Source of the DNA: Mucilaginibacter agri
GTDB lineage: Bacteria; Bacteroidota; Bacteroidia; Sphingobacteriales; Sphingobacteriaceae
Direction of reading: 5' to 3'
NCBI RefSeq assembly: GCF_009928685.1
Contig: NZ_WWEO01000042.1
Location: forward strand, 186,001 to 250,000
DNA: 64,000 bases
Shown here: piece by piece, positions 17,516-26,214 of the stretch
How positions within the stretch are numbered: the stretch's first letter is position 1
Layout: the number at the start of each line of letters is the position of its first letter
The notes under the pieces: model-generated
What the model was told of the DNA's origin: nothing
The model's database searches: none
Seen by the model: the letters and a program-made list of their open reading frames with translations, nothing else
Position numbers and translations under genes: made by a program

Positions 17516-20494
17516 TTAAAAGCCCAGGTTAACACCTAATGAGAACACTCTTGGACGAGGGTAGAAGTTGTTATCTATACCACCCTGAACCTCAGGATCC
17601 AGACCTTTATACTTGGTTATCACAAACACGTTAGATACGTTACCGGTAACTCTTAGCGTAGCGGTTTTGGCTACTTTACCAAAATTGTAGCTCAGGTTGG
17701 CATTGTCCATACGCACGAAAGAAGCGTTTTGTACATAGTAATCTGAGAATAGCTGATAGTTGTTAAACTTGGTATCCAATACGCTTGAAGAAAGATTGCC
17801 CAGGTAGCCAGAGAATTTAAACCCTGCGTAGGCACCAGTGCTTGCCGCTACGTTATTGTAAACATAATTGCCAATGTTTGCACGTAAGCTGGTAGACGCA
17901 GTCCATTTTTTATAGGTTACGCTGGTATTGAAGCCCATAAAAACTTTAGGGTTTGGCTGTTGGTAAAGGTATTTGTCATCAGCTGTGCTGCCGCTTTGGT
18001 TGCGGTCAACATATACACCCTCAAGCGGGGTGCCGGTTGCACCGTAAACTTGTTGATATACGTAAAATGCGTAAGGAGTAGCACCCGCTTTTAACAGCTG
18101 GATAGTGTTACCCACGCCACCACCGATAGTACCTACCGGTACAATTTGATTTGGATCGCCGGTTAAAGAGATGTTGGTTACTTTAATTTTGTTGAATGAT
18201 ACGTTGTAACCGATATCCCAACGGAAATCTTTAGTGTTTACTGCATTGATGTTTACGTTAAAGTCAACACCTTTAGTGTTTAGGTCGCCAACGTTTGCGT
18301 ACAAGTGGTTGGTTAAGTTGGTGCCATCAGGTATTGGTGTATCTACTAACAGATCTTTTGTTTTTCTGTAGTAATACTCTAAACTACCGCTGATGCGGCC
18401 ATTTAAGAAACCGTAATCAATAGCCACGTTGCTGGTGCTGGTAGTTTCCCATTTCAAATCCTGGTTATAAGCTTCAGCACGCAGGGTGTTGATGTAGGTA
18501 TTACCAAATTGGTAAGCTGCAGCACCATTGCTTGGGCTATAGCGTGCCAGGTAAGGGAAGTAGTAAGAGTTGTTGGTAGTGTTGTTGCTGGCAATATCTT
18601 GCTGACCGGTTACACCATAACCTACACGTAATTTTAAGTCAGATAAGAAATCAGCACCTTTCAAGAAATCTTCTTCTTTTAATCTCCACGCTAAAGCTAC
18701 AGAAGGGAAGTAACCATTGCGGTGCAGATCAGAGAAACGTGAAGAACGGTCGTCTCTGATGGTTGCGGTTAACAAGTACCTGTCGTTAAATGAATAGTTT
18801 AAACGGCCAAAGAAACCATCTACATAATATTGCGGTTTAGTTGGGTTTGATGGCAAGCCAACAGTTGTAACACCATCAGCTGCATAACCTTGCTGTGCAC
18901 GGGTGTAAAAAGAATAATACTGGTATGAGTAACCCGCAGTGAAATCTACATGGCTTTTAATATCTTTAAAGTCATGCGCATATTTCGCGTAGTAATCTGT
19001 TACGTAGTTGGTATTCTCTTGAAAGTAGTGGCTTAGCGTACCTTTTTGAGTATAAAAAGCAGCTGCTGTAGCAGGTACATAGGTTTGACCTGCTCCATCA
19101 GAAACGTCAAAACCTACGTTTGCATTTAACTGTACGTCTTTAAAGAAAGGCAAAGTATAGTTAAATGATGCATTACCAATGCCTCTTTTACCGGTACCTG
19201 TATCCTGGCGTTGCTCTAATAAACCAAGTGGGTTACGTGGCGCTAAAGTATTAGGATTGCCTGATGCATCTAACCATTCGTAGTAGCCACCGTATTTGCT
19301 GTTGCCGGAATAAACCGGTTGAGTAGGGTCGAAGGAGATAGCCGCGCCGATAGCGCCAGAACCTTGCGCAAATACGCTGTTAGTATAAGTACCTTTTAAG
19401 TTAACATCAACTTTTAAGCTGTTGCGCAAAAAGCCGTGGTTAAGATTTAAGGCAGCTGTAGTACGTTTAAAGTTGTCGGTTTTTAAGATACCATCCTGAT
19501 CGAGGTAACCTACAGATAAGCGGTATGGCAAACCTTTAATGCCGCCGCTAAAGCTAATATTGTTATCAGTACCGAAAGCGGTTTGATAAATCTGATCTTG
19601 CCAGTTGGTGTTTGATTTACCTAATAAGGCAACTTGCGATGCACCACCGTTTGCTGTTACTAAATCGCGGAACTGATCTGCACTAAGTACGTCGACTTCC
19701 TTGGTTTTAACCGACAGCGAGTTTAACGAGCTGAAGTTAGCAGTGAAGGGCGCATTAGCACCACCTTTTTTGGTTGTGATAATTAACACGCCGTTTGATG
19801 CACGTGAACCGTAGATAGCGGTTGCGGAGGCATCTTTCAGGATGTTGAACGATTCGATGTCGTTAGGGTTGATCAGGCTTAAGGCATTAGCAACACCGTT
19901 GATAGAGGTGTTGCTAATAGGCACACCATCTATAACGATCAACGGATCGTTACTTGCATTTAAAGACGCACCACCGCGGATACGGATAGTACTACCAGAA
20001 CCAGGTGAACCACTGTTTGAAGTGATCTGCACACCTGATACTTTACCCTGGATCAATTGCTCTGGCGTAGTAATAGGCCCCTGGTTAAAATCTTTAGAGG
20101 TAACCGCAACTACCGAACCAGTAAGATCTTTTTTGCGTTGGGTACCATAACCGATAACCACCACCTCACTTAATGATTTGTTACTTGGTAACATGTTTAC
20201 CGGTAACGTTACCGGACCATTTACCGAAATAGATTTTACAACGTCGTCATAACCAACAAAGCGAGCCCTAACGGTATAGGTGCCCGGTTTTATGCCGGTA
20301 ATTTTATAGTTACCATTGGCATCAGCAGCACCGCCGAGGGTTGTGCCGTCAATTGTTAGTGTTGCACCGGGTAGGGGCTGATTGTGCTCATCAACAATCT
20401 TACCGCTGATGCTTCCGGATTGCGCAAATGCCATGATGGAAAGCATCAGGAACGCAAAAAGAAGCACATACTTTTTTGAGTAGGTTTTTCCCAT
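17516..20494 (-). CDS. SusC/RagA family TonB-linked outer-membrane receptor
   Basis: A 992-residue outer-membrane transporter. Order: signal peptide (ending MAFAQ), a carboxypeptidase-like CarboxypepD_reg domain (SGKIVDEHNQPLPGATLTIDGT, residues ~28-110), a plug domain with the TonB-box-like VVIGYGTQRKKDLTGSV and the family signature GSRASNGVLIITTKKG, and a 22-strand barrel ending FSLGVNLGF with a terminal aromatic residue. It imports oligosaccharides with energy from TonB/ExbBD. It is the first gene of the operon with susD and susE, transcribed away from the esterase at 20840. Confidence 0.97.
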   Translation of the reverse strand: MGKTYSKKYVLLFAFLMLSIMAFAQSGSISGKIVDEHNQPLPGATLTIDGTTLGGAADANGNYKITGIKPGTYTVRARFVGYDDVVKSISVNGPVTLPVNMLPSNKSLSEVVVIGYGTQRKKDLTGSVVAVTSKDFNQGPITTPEQLIQGKVSGVQITSNSGSPGSGSTIRIRGGASLNASNDPLIVIDGVPISNTSINGVANALSLINPNDIESFNILKDASATAIYGSRASNGVLIITTKKGGANAPFTANFSSLNSLSVKTKEVDVLSADQFRDLVTANGGASQVALLGKSNTNWQDQIYQTAFGTDNNISFSGGIKGLPYRLSVGYLDQDGILKTDNFKRTTAALNLNHGFLRNSLKVDVNLKGTYTNSVFAQGSGAIGAAISFDPTQPVYSGNSKYGGYYEWLDASGNPNTLAPRNPLGLLEQRQDTGTGKRGIGNASFNYTLPFFKDVQLNANVGFDVSDGAGQTYVPATAAAFYTQKGTLSHYFQENTNYVTDYYAKYAHDFKDIKSHVDFTAGYSYQYYSFYTRAQQGYAADGVTTVGLPSNPTKPQYYVDGFFGRLNYSFNDRYLLTATIRDDRSSRFSDLHRNGYFPSVALAWRLKEEDFLKGADFLSDLKLRVGYGVTGQQDIASNNTTNNSYYFPYLARYSPSNGAAAYQFGNTYINTLRAEAYNQDLKWETTSTSNVAIDYGFLNGRISGSLEYYYRKTKDLLVDTPIPDGTNLTNHLYANVGDLNTKGVDFNVNINAVNTKDFRWDIGYNVSFNKIKVTNISLTGDPNQIVPVGTIGGGVGNTIQLLKAGATPYAFYVYQQVYGATGTPLEGVYVDRNQSGSTADDKYLYQQPNPKVFMGFNTSVTYKKWTASTSLRANIGNYVYNNVAASTGAYAGFKFSGYLGNLSSSVLDTKFNNYQLFSDYYVQNASFVRMDNANLSYNFGKVAKTATLRVTGNVSNVFVITKYKGLDPEVQGGIDNNFYPRPRVFSLGVNLGF

Positions 20495-20839
20495 TTAATT
20501 TAGTTTTTCTGTTAATAAATTTAAGGCTATGGAAGGCCTAAATTGGTTTACTTTGTTTATGCTAAAACAGCATGCGACTAATTTACAGTTACAAGTAATA
20601 TTTGCAAATTTTATATAAAAGATAATTTCGGATACTTTTTGTGTTGTTAATTTAACTTTTAGGAAACATTGAGCGAAGCGGAAGTTTTTGTGTTTGGGCT
20701 GGAATTTCCTGCTTAATTTGTAATAAATAAGGATTATAAAAAATTAAGGTGTCAAAATTACACATTCGTTAATTTAACAATTATGTAAACGTTACCGGGA
20801 ACGTTCCCGGTAAAATAAATGTTCTTAATACAGTTAATC
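20495..20839. promoter_or_regulatory. Divergent control region of the sus locus, AT-rich
   Basis: A 345-bp gap between the divergent susC and esterase genes. It is AT-rich and encodes no credible protein. The only clear element is the palindrome at 20792-20813. Promoter boxes are not convincing on either strand. Confidence 0.6.
20792..20813. promoter_or_regulatory. 22-bp perfect palindrome, LacI-family-like operator
   Basis: TTACCGGGAAC followed directly by its exact reverse complement GTTCCCGGTAA, centred on AACGTT, 26 bp before the esterase ATG. A central CG flanked by AA/TT is the hallmark of LacI/GalR/PurR operators. Another AACGTT lies just upstream (20788-20793). No LacI-type regulator gene is in the window. 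Confidence 0.6.
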
Positions 20840-21988
20840 ATGATAAAAAAAACTTTTTTCTGCGCGTTTTTGCTTTTTGGGCAAATTTTTTTGAGCAATG
20901 CACAGCCAAAAATCACCTTTAAAGTGCATGTAAATACTGCGCCAAAACAGGCTGCCGAAGAGCTTTATCTGGCAGGTAATTTCAACGATTGGAAACCCTC
21001 GGAAAACGTCTGGAAACTCGAGAAGAACGAGGGAGGCAATTACAGCCTCATAACTAGCATTAAGCCCGGTATTTACAGCTATAAAATTACCCATGGTAGT
21101 TGGGAAAAAGTAGAATGTGCCGCAGGCGGCAAGCAGATGGAGAATCGCTCACTAAATATACACGGTGATACCACCATTAATTTAACCGTTGAAGACTGGC
21201 AGGATAACTTTGCTGCTCCAGTGAAACAACATACTGCTACCTCGCAAGTACATCTTATAACCGAACATTTTGAAATGCCACAACTTGGTAGGCAAAGACG
21301 GATATGGGTATACCTGCCCAAAGATTATGCAACCAGCAAACGCCGCTACCCGGTAATTTATATGCATGATGGCCAAAATTTGTTCGATGAGTTTACTGCA
21401 AGTTATGGCGAATGGGGCATAGACGAACTGATGGAAAAGGTGCCTGGGAAAGATCAGTGTATTATAATTGGTGTAGATCATGGTGGAGAGTATCGCATGA
21501 GTGAATATAACCCTTATGATTTTAGAGACGATAAGGGAAGAGGAAGTGATTATGTAGATTTTCTGGCTAAAACGCTGAAGCCGTGTATTGATAAACATTA
21601 TCGCACCCTAACCGATGCCAAACATACCGCAATAGCAGGCAGTTCGATGGGCGGGTTAATCTCTATGTATGCCGAAACAAAATATCCGGAAGTATTTGGT
21701 CAGGCAGGGATATTTTCGCCAGCCTTTTGGACAGCGTCACCGCAGATCTATGATTTTGTACAAAAGCAGAAATTCACTAATAAAGAGCGTTTCTACTTTG
21801 TATGCGGCGATGCCGAAAGCGACAGCATGGTATCCGATATGGAAAAAATGGCTGAAATGGTTCGTGCTAAAGGTGTGAGCGGAATTAATACTCCTGTTGT
21901 GGTTATAAAAGGAGCGCAACACAACGAAAAGCAATGGAATGGCGATTTCCCTGCGTTTTATAATTGGCTACTCGCAGGTTTCAGATAG
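20840..21988 (+). CDS. Secreted esterase with N-terminal glycogen-binding-like domain
   Basis: A 382-residue exported protein: a signal peptide to SNAQ, an E-set carbohydrate-binding module (~residues 23-115; EELYLAGNFNDWKPSENVW resembles CBM48/CBM20), then a putative-esterase (Esterase_D-like) alpha/beta hydrolase. YPVIYMHDGQNLFDE is typical of the family, the nucleophile serine lies in AIAGSSMGGLIS, and the catalytic His is probably in GAQHNEKQW. Start chosen at 20840 because the TTT-rich stretch before it does not extend the signal. It is divergent from susCDE and probably deacylates the imported glycan. Confidence 0.88.
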   Translation: MIKKTFFCAFLLFGQIFLSNAQPKITFKVHVNTAPKQAAEELYLAGNFNDWKPSENVWKLEKNEGGNYSLITSIKPGIYSYKITHGSWEKVECAAGGKQMENRSLNIHGDTTINLTVEDWQDNFAAPVKQHTATSQVHLITEHFEMPQLGRQRRIWVYLPKDYATSKRRYPVIYMHDGQNLFDEFTASYGEWGIDELMEKVPGKDQCIIIGVDHGGEYRMSEYNPYDFRDDKGRGSDYVDFLAKTLKPCIDKHYRTLTDAKHTAIAGSSMGGLISMYAETKYPEVFGQAGIFSPAFWTASPQIYDFVQKQKFTNKERFYFVCGDAESDSMVSDMEKMAEMVRAKGVSGINTPVVVIKGAQHNEKQWNGDFPAFYNWLLAGFR

Positions 21989-22021
21989 AACCTGTAAATT
22001 ACGATATTTGCCATCCGCCGA

Positions 22022-23914
22022 ATGACGATACACGAAATTTTAAAGCAATACTGGAACCATCAACACTTTCGCCCGCTACAGGAGGAAATCATAACTGCTG
22101 TACTGGATGGTAAGGATGCCTTAGCCTTATTACCTACGGGCGGTGGTAAGTCGGTTTGTTTCCAGGTTCCGGCGATGGCCATGTCGGGTATTTGCCTGGT
22201 AATTTCGCCTTTGATTGCTTTGATGAAAGATCAGGTAGAAAATTTGCAGGCCAAAGGTATCAATGCTACGTCTATCGTTTCGGGTATGAGCAGGCGCGAA
22301 ATCGATCTTGCTTTAGATAACTGCATTTATGGCGATGTGAAATTTCTTTACCTCTCGCCCGAGCGCTTACTGTCTGAACTGGTGCAGGAGCGTATCAAAT
22401 ATATGAAGGTGAACCTCATTGCAGTTGACGAGGCGCACTGTATCTCGCAATGGGGGTATGATTTCCGCCCCCCTTACTTACATATTGCAGAGTTGCGCAA
22501 CCTTCATCCACAGGTACCAATACTGGCGCTTACCGCAACGGCAACAGCCGATGTTAAAGCTGATATTCTGGAGAAGTTGCAATTGAAAAATCCGGAAGTA
22601 TTCCAGAAAAGCTTTGAACGGAAAAATATCAGCTACCTGGTAGAGTATGAAGAGAACAAGCTTCGGCGGATGTTACAGGTAGCACGGGGGGCAAAAGGTA
22701 GCGGCATTGTATATGTGCGCAGCCGCAAGGATACATTTGAGCTGGCCAAATTCTTTAACGAGAACGGATTGCGGGCTGAGTATTATCACGCCGGTTTGCC
22801 GGCCGACCTGCGATCAACCAAGCAGGAAAACTGGAAAAAGAATGTTACCAATATTATGGTAGCAACAAATGCCTTCGGCATGGGGATCGATAAATCGGAT
22901 GTTCGGTTTGTGATTCACCGCGATTTGCCCGAGAGTCTGGAAGCTTACTATCAGGAAGCCGGCCGCGCGGGAAGGGATGAGCAGCGAGCCTACGCCGTAC
23001 TGCTATACCATAGTGCCGACCGTGTAAAACAGGAGAAAAAATTTGAAGCCGGCTACCCTTCACTTGAGGAGATTAAACAGGCTTACCATTATCTGGCTAA
23101 TTACTTTCAACTGGCTTACGGAGCAGGTGAGGGGCTGAGCTTTGATTTCGACCTTAAAGATTTTTGTAGCCGCTTTAAACTCGATCCGATAAAAACCCTT
23201 AACGCCCTTAAGTTTTTAGAGCAAGATGAATACTTGTCTATTAACGAAAGCGTCTTTCTGCCATCGCGTTTTCGATTTGAGGTTGGTAATGAAGAACTTT
23301 ATAATTTCCAGATCCAAAACCAGGCATGGGATCCTTTCATTAAAGTGTTGCTACGATCGTATGGCGGGGCGTTTGATCATTACATTAATATACGCGAGTT
23401 TGATCTGGCCCGTCGCACTAATACCACGGTGCAGATGATCGTAGACAACCTGAAACAACTACAAGATTTCGGTGTACTCAATTATTTGCCTCAAACAGAT
23501 AAACCGCAGATAACTTATTTAAAACCGCGGCAAAACGGTGCTAACATGCTTATCAGTATTAATTATATTAATGAGCGTAAAGAATTGAATCGCCGCAAAA
23601 TGGAGGCGGTGTTTAACTACACGGAAGTAGAACATTGCCGCAGCCAGCAATTGCTTAATTACTTTGATGAGCACGATGCCCCCAAATGCGGCCTTTGCGA
23701 TGTTTGTTTAAAAGAAAAGCGCCAGAATAACCAGCAAGATACATCGGAAAGGCTGACCAATGAGATCTTTCAGGTACTCAGTTCGGCGCCTTTAACCCTC
23801 GATCAGCTGATCTCATCCCTCAACGGAAATCATCAAAACGAAAAATTAGCAGCAATAAGGTTGCTTTTAGACGCTGGCAAGCTAAAAACCAACGGCGAAG
23901 TGTACTATTTATAG
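22022..23914 (+). CDS. recQ: ATP-dependent DNA helicase RecQ
   Basis: A 630-residue SF2 helicase that unwinds DNA 3' to 5' in recombination and repair. It has Walker A (LLPTGGGKSVCFQVPA), DEAH box (VDEAHCISQWGYDFRP), motif VI (YYQEAGRAGRDE), the RecQ-C-terminal zinc cluster (CRSQQLLNYFDE...CGLCDVC) and a winged helix in between. An HRDC domain is not evident and the C-terminus is short compared with E. coli RecQ, as in other Bacteroidota paralogues. It starts 33 bases after the esterase stop. Confidence 0.93.
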   Translation: MTIHEILKQYWNHQHFRPLQEEIITAVLDGKDALALLPTGGGKSVCFQVPAMAMSGICLVISPLIALMKDQVENLQAKGINATSIVSGMSRREIDLALDNCIYGDVKFLYLSPERLLSELVQERIKYMKVNLIAVDEAHCISQWGYDFRPPYLHIAELRNLHPQVPILALTATATADVKADILEKLQLKNPEVFQKSFERKNISYLVEYEENKLRRMLQVARGAKGSGIVYVRSRKDTFELAKFFNENGLRAEYYHAGLPADLRSTKQENWKKNVTNIMVATNAFGMGIDKSDVRFVIHRDLPESLEAYYQEAGRAGRDEQRAYAVLLYHSADRVKQEKKFEAGYPSLEEIKQAYHYLANYFQLAYGAGEGLSFDFDLKDFCSRFKLDPIKTLNALKFLEQDEYLSINESVFLPSRFRFEVGNEELYNFQIQNQAWDPFIKVLLRSYGGAFDHYINIREFDLARRTNTTVQMIVDNLKQLQDFGVLNYLPQTDKPQITYLKPRQNGANMLISINYINERKELNRRKMEAVFNYTEVEHCRSQQLLNYFDEHDAPKCGLCDVCLKEKRQNNQQDTSERLTNEIFQVLSSAPLTLDQLISSLNGNHQNEKLAAIRLLLDAGKLKTNGEVYYL

Positions 23915-23932
23915 CGTTTTTCGCCGATAAAA

Positions 23933-23950
23933 ACTTGGCGTTCGCCGAGT
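23933..23950 (+). terminator. Weak hairpin after recQ
   Basis: ACTTGGCG (23933-23940), TT, CGCCGAGT (23943-23950) form a stem with one G-U pair. It is followed by A-rich sequence with no T-run, so termination is uncertain. Confidence 0.3.
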
Positions 23951-24083
23951 AAAACTACCTGTTTACATATTATACCCGGTATTGGCTATTGGGTCCTGTA
24001 ACGTTTCTGAAATGGGGGCGTCTTATTATCGTAAATAGCACAGAAGCTATTACAATCAACAGATCATCAAAACATTACAGAAT

Positions 24084-24686
24084 ATGAAAACTCAAATTTT
24101 AACCATTGCAACATTGTTATCATTAGCATTAGCAAGCAGCACAGCAACCTTCGCAGCAAACAAAAATATCAGCAAAGTAAGCACCACCTTAACAGATGTA
24201 AAACACATCAACAAAATTGAGGTTCGTGGCAACGTAGAATTATATGTATCAAACGGTACAACAGATAATGTTAAAGTTTATGATAAATACTACAGCGAAA
24301 ATGCTTTGGTTCAAAATCAAAACGGCGTGTTACGCATCTCATCATACAAAACCGAAAAACTGGTAGTTTGGGTAACCGCGGCAGAATTACAAAGCATCAG
24401 CGCTTACGATAATGCAACCGTTAAATCTTTCGGCGAATTATCTGGTATCAACTTAGATGTTAACCTTTATAACCACGCAGTTGCCAACTTAAAACTGGAT
24501 GCTTATACTGCTAACATCACCGTAAACGACCAGGCTGCAGCCGATCTTACAGGTACTGTTACCAACTGTAACTTAAAACACAACCAATCTGCAAGTGTAA
24601 ACAGCACCAACTTTGTAGCAGATAACCTAATACGTACTGTAAGCTTTGAAGGCTTTAACAAAGTAGAGCAGGTAGCCGGTTTGTAA
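24084..24686 (+). CDS. Secreted GIN-domain (DUF2807) protein
   Basis: A 200-residue protein with a Sec signal peptide (ending TFAA) and one head-GIN domain (DUF2807), a right-handed beta-helix-like fold. The pattern is visible in INKIEVRGNVELYVSNGTTDNVKV, LRISSYKTEKLVVWVTA and the repeated short strands after residue 110. GIN proteins are exported and are proposed to be adhesin-like, but no function is established. A second, lipoprotein-type GIN gene follows after a terminator, so the pair arose by duplication but is transcribed separately. Confidence 0.85.
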   Translation: MKTQILTIATLLSLALASSTATFAANKNISKVSTTLTDVKHINKIEVRGNVELYVSNGTTDNVKVYDKYYSENALVQNQNGVLRISSYKTEKLVVWVTAAELQSISAYDNATVKSFGELSGINLDVNLYNHAVANLKLDAYTANITVNDQAAADLTGTVTNCNLKHNQSASVNSTNFVADNLIRTVSFEGFNKVEQVAGL

Positions 24687-24723
24687 TACTACACCTTTTA
24701 AAGGTTCTATATAATATATGCCC

Positions 24724-24750
24724 AGCCATCAAAAAATGATGGCTTTTTTT
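24724..24750 (+). terminator. Intrinsic terminator after first GIN gene
   Basis: AGCCATCA (24724-24731), a short A loop, and TGATGGCT (24737-24744) followed by a T-run. Confidence 0.92.
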
Positions 24751-24757
24751 ATTTTTG
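24750..24757 (+). promoter_or_regulatory. -7 box overlapping the preceding terminator
   Basis: TATTTTTG matches TAnnTTTG exactly and uses the end of the terminator T-run. The second GIN gene starts 54 bases downstream. Confidence 0.5.
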
Positions 24758-24810
24758 GTGTAACTTACACTTTCAATCACTGGTCTAAACTCTTATAAAA
24801 ACAATCAATC

Positions 24811-25530
24811 ATGAAAAAGATAACAATCGTCCTTTCCGTTGCTGTATTAGCCTTATTATGCGTGTTTTCATCATGCCAATTCGGGTGCATTAAAGGTTCG
24901 GGCAACGCAAATACCGAAACCCGCAACCTGGGTAACTTTAAGCGTATAGAAATACAAGGCGGCTTTAAAGTGCATCTTAAACAGGATAGTTCTATGGATG
25001 TTAAAGTAACAGCAGACGACAATCTTATGAAATATATTCGCACCAGCATCAGTAACGGTACGCTGCACATTTACTCTAAAAAGAGCCTTTGCTCAAAAAC
25101 TGATATGGCTATCAACATTGGCGTAGGTCAGTTGCAACTGATCAGGGCCGAAGGCGCAATAGAACTAACCGGCGAAGGCAAGCTGAACGTGCAGAACATT
25201 AAATTTGACTTGAGTGGTGCCAACCGTATTACACTTGATCTGGACGCAGCCAACATTAAAACCGACGCAAGCGGCGCTAACGAATTGCATTTAAGCGGTC
25301 AGGCTGCATCTCACACAATTGACATGAGTGGTAGCGGTAAAGTTTTTGCCTTTGATATGCCTACCGGCGATTATAGTATTGAAACTGCAGGTGCAAGCCA
25401 CTGCGAAATCAACGTATTGAAAACCCTGAAAATTAATACAACTGGAGCTTCAGACGTTCAGTACAAGGGCAGCCCTTCAACTATACAGAACCAAAAATCT
25501 GGTGCTTCGAAGGTGACTAAGGTTGATTAA
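24811..25530 (+). CDS. GIN-domain (DUF2807) lipoprotein
   Basis: A 239-residue protein with lipobox VFSSC and a head-GIN domain: GNANTETRNLGNFKRIEIQGGFKVHLKQ is the classic start, followed by short repeated strands rich in Gly/Ala/Ser (LSGANRI, ASGANEL, MSGSGKV, TGASDV) expected of a beta-helix. It is probably tethered to the outer membrane. It is more canonical than the preceding paralogue, which lacks the lipobox. Function unknown. Confidence 0.87.
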   Translation: MKKITIVLSVAVLALLCVFSSCQFGCIKGSGNANTETRNLGNFKRIEIQGGFKVHLKQDSSMDVKVTADDNLMKYIRTSISNGTLHIYSKKSLCSKTDMAINIGVGQLQLIRAEGAIELTGEGKLNVQNIKFDLSGANRITLDLDAANIKTDASGANELHLSGQAASHTIDMSGSGKVFAFDMPTGDYSIETAGASHCEINVLKTLKINTTGASDVQYKGSPSTIQNQKSGASKVTKVD

Positions 25531-25564
25531 TTTCGGATTTCGAATTTTCAACTTCGGATTTAGA
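25530..25564. repeat. Five-unit heptamer array abutting a stop codon
   Basis: ATTTCGG, ATTTCGA, ATTTTCA, ACTTCGG, ATTTAGA in register, beginning at the last base of the GIN stop codon. Confidence 0.75.
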
Positions 25565-25570
25565 TAATAG

Positions 25571-25602
25571 AAACGGTGGATTTGACGATCCGCCGTTTTT
25601 TG
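25571..25602 (+). terminator. Intrinsic terminator after second GIN gene
   Basis: AAACGGTGGAT (25571-25581) pairs with ATCCGCCGTTT (25588-25598), one G-U pair, followed by T residues. Confidence 0.92.
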
Positions 25603-25640
25603 TTTTGATTTGTTTTATCGTATCGCAATTTATTATCTGA

Positions 25641-26051
25641 ATGAACTTTAATATTGACAGCCAAACACTATATCCCTTTTTAATCGGAGTCTCTTTTATT
25701 GTATTTGTTTTGATTCGAAGGATTAACGATGGTAAAGTTTTCAGAAATGCAATAGAAACAGATGGTGTAGTTATACACGAGGAATTAGAAGTTAGTAATA
25801 CCGGTGATCGCTTGTATTCTGCAATCATTAAGTTTCAATTGAAAGATGGTGAATGGATTACTGCAAAGGATCGTAATAGCCACTATCCTAAAAAGTACTT
25901 AGACAATAACAATGTTAAGATTGAATATTCAGTCGATGACCATAGTCAAATTAGAGTTAAAGGAAGTGACAGGCAAATTAACTTAGTTTTTTTGGCTATC
26001 GGCGCAATCTTGACGGCGTATAGCTTTTATTTATACATTGCAGCCAGATAG
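25641..26051 (+). CDS. DUF3592-like membrane protein
   Basis: A 136-residue protein with an N-terminal membrane segment (LYPFLIGVSFIVFVLI), a soluble beta-rich domain (~30-105, with the DUF3592 pattern DGVVIHEE...YSAIIKFQLKDGEWITA... VKIEYSVDD) and a second hydrophobic C-terminal segment. DUF3592 domains resemble small beta-barrels exposed outside the membrane; function is unknown. It stands between terminators and is probably expressed alone. Confidence 0.75.
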   Translation: MNFNIDSQTLYPFLIGVSFIVFVLIRRINDGKVFRNAIETDGVVIHEELEVSNTGDRLYSAIIKFQLKDGEWITAKDRNSHYPKKYLDNNNVKIEYSVDDHSQIRVKGSDRQINLVFLAIGAILTAYSFYLYIAAR

Positions 26052-26081
26052 TTTTTTTGATTATTGGTTTACCTTCATTGC

Positions 26082-26115
26082 GTCATTACTTCGAACCTCG
26101 TAATGACATTTTTTT
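26082..26115 (+). terminator. Hairpin terminator with repeat-element sequence
   Basis: GTCATTAC (26082-26089) pairs with GTAATGAC (26100-26107), loop TTCGAACCTC, then a T-run. The GTCATTAC/CCTCGTAATGAC wording resembles a dispersed element often met in Bacteroidota genomes (recollection, not checked). Confidence 0.75.
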
Positions 26116-26140
26116 TAACCTGAATTTTAAAAATATTCCT

Positions 26141-26148
26141 TATTTTTG
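26141..26148 (+). promoter_or_regulatory. -7 box for tig
   Basis: TATTTTTG matches TAnnTTTG; 66 bases before the trigger factor ATG. The -33 region is T-rich without a clear TTTG. Confidence 0.5.
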
Positions 26149-26214
26149 CGCCTCGAAAAACTGACTGCGTTTGGCAGTCAATTATAAATTAAAAAACATA
26201 ACTCCTTTAATAAG

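Noticed and set aside
20792-20813. The 22-bp palindrome as a terminator
   Set aside because: Both flanking genes start here rather than end, and no T-run follows on either strand.
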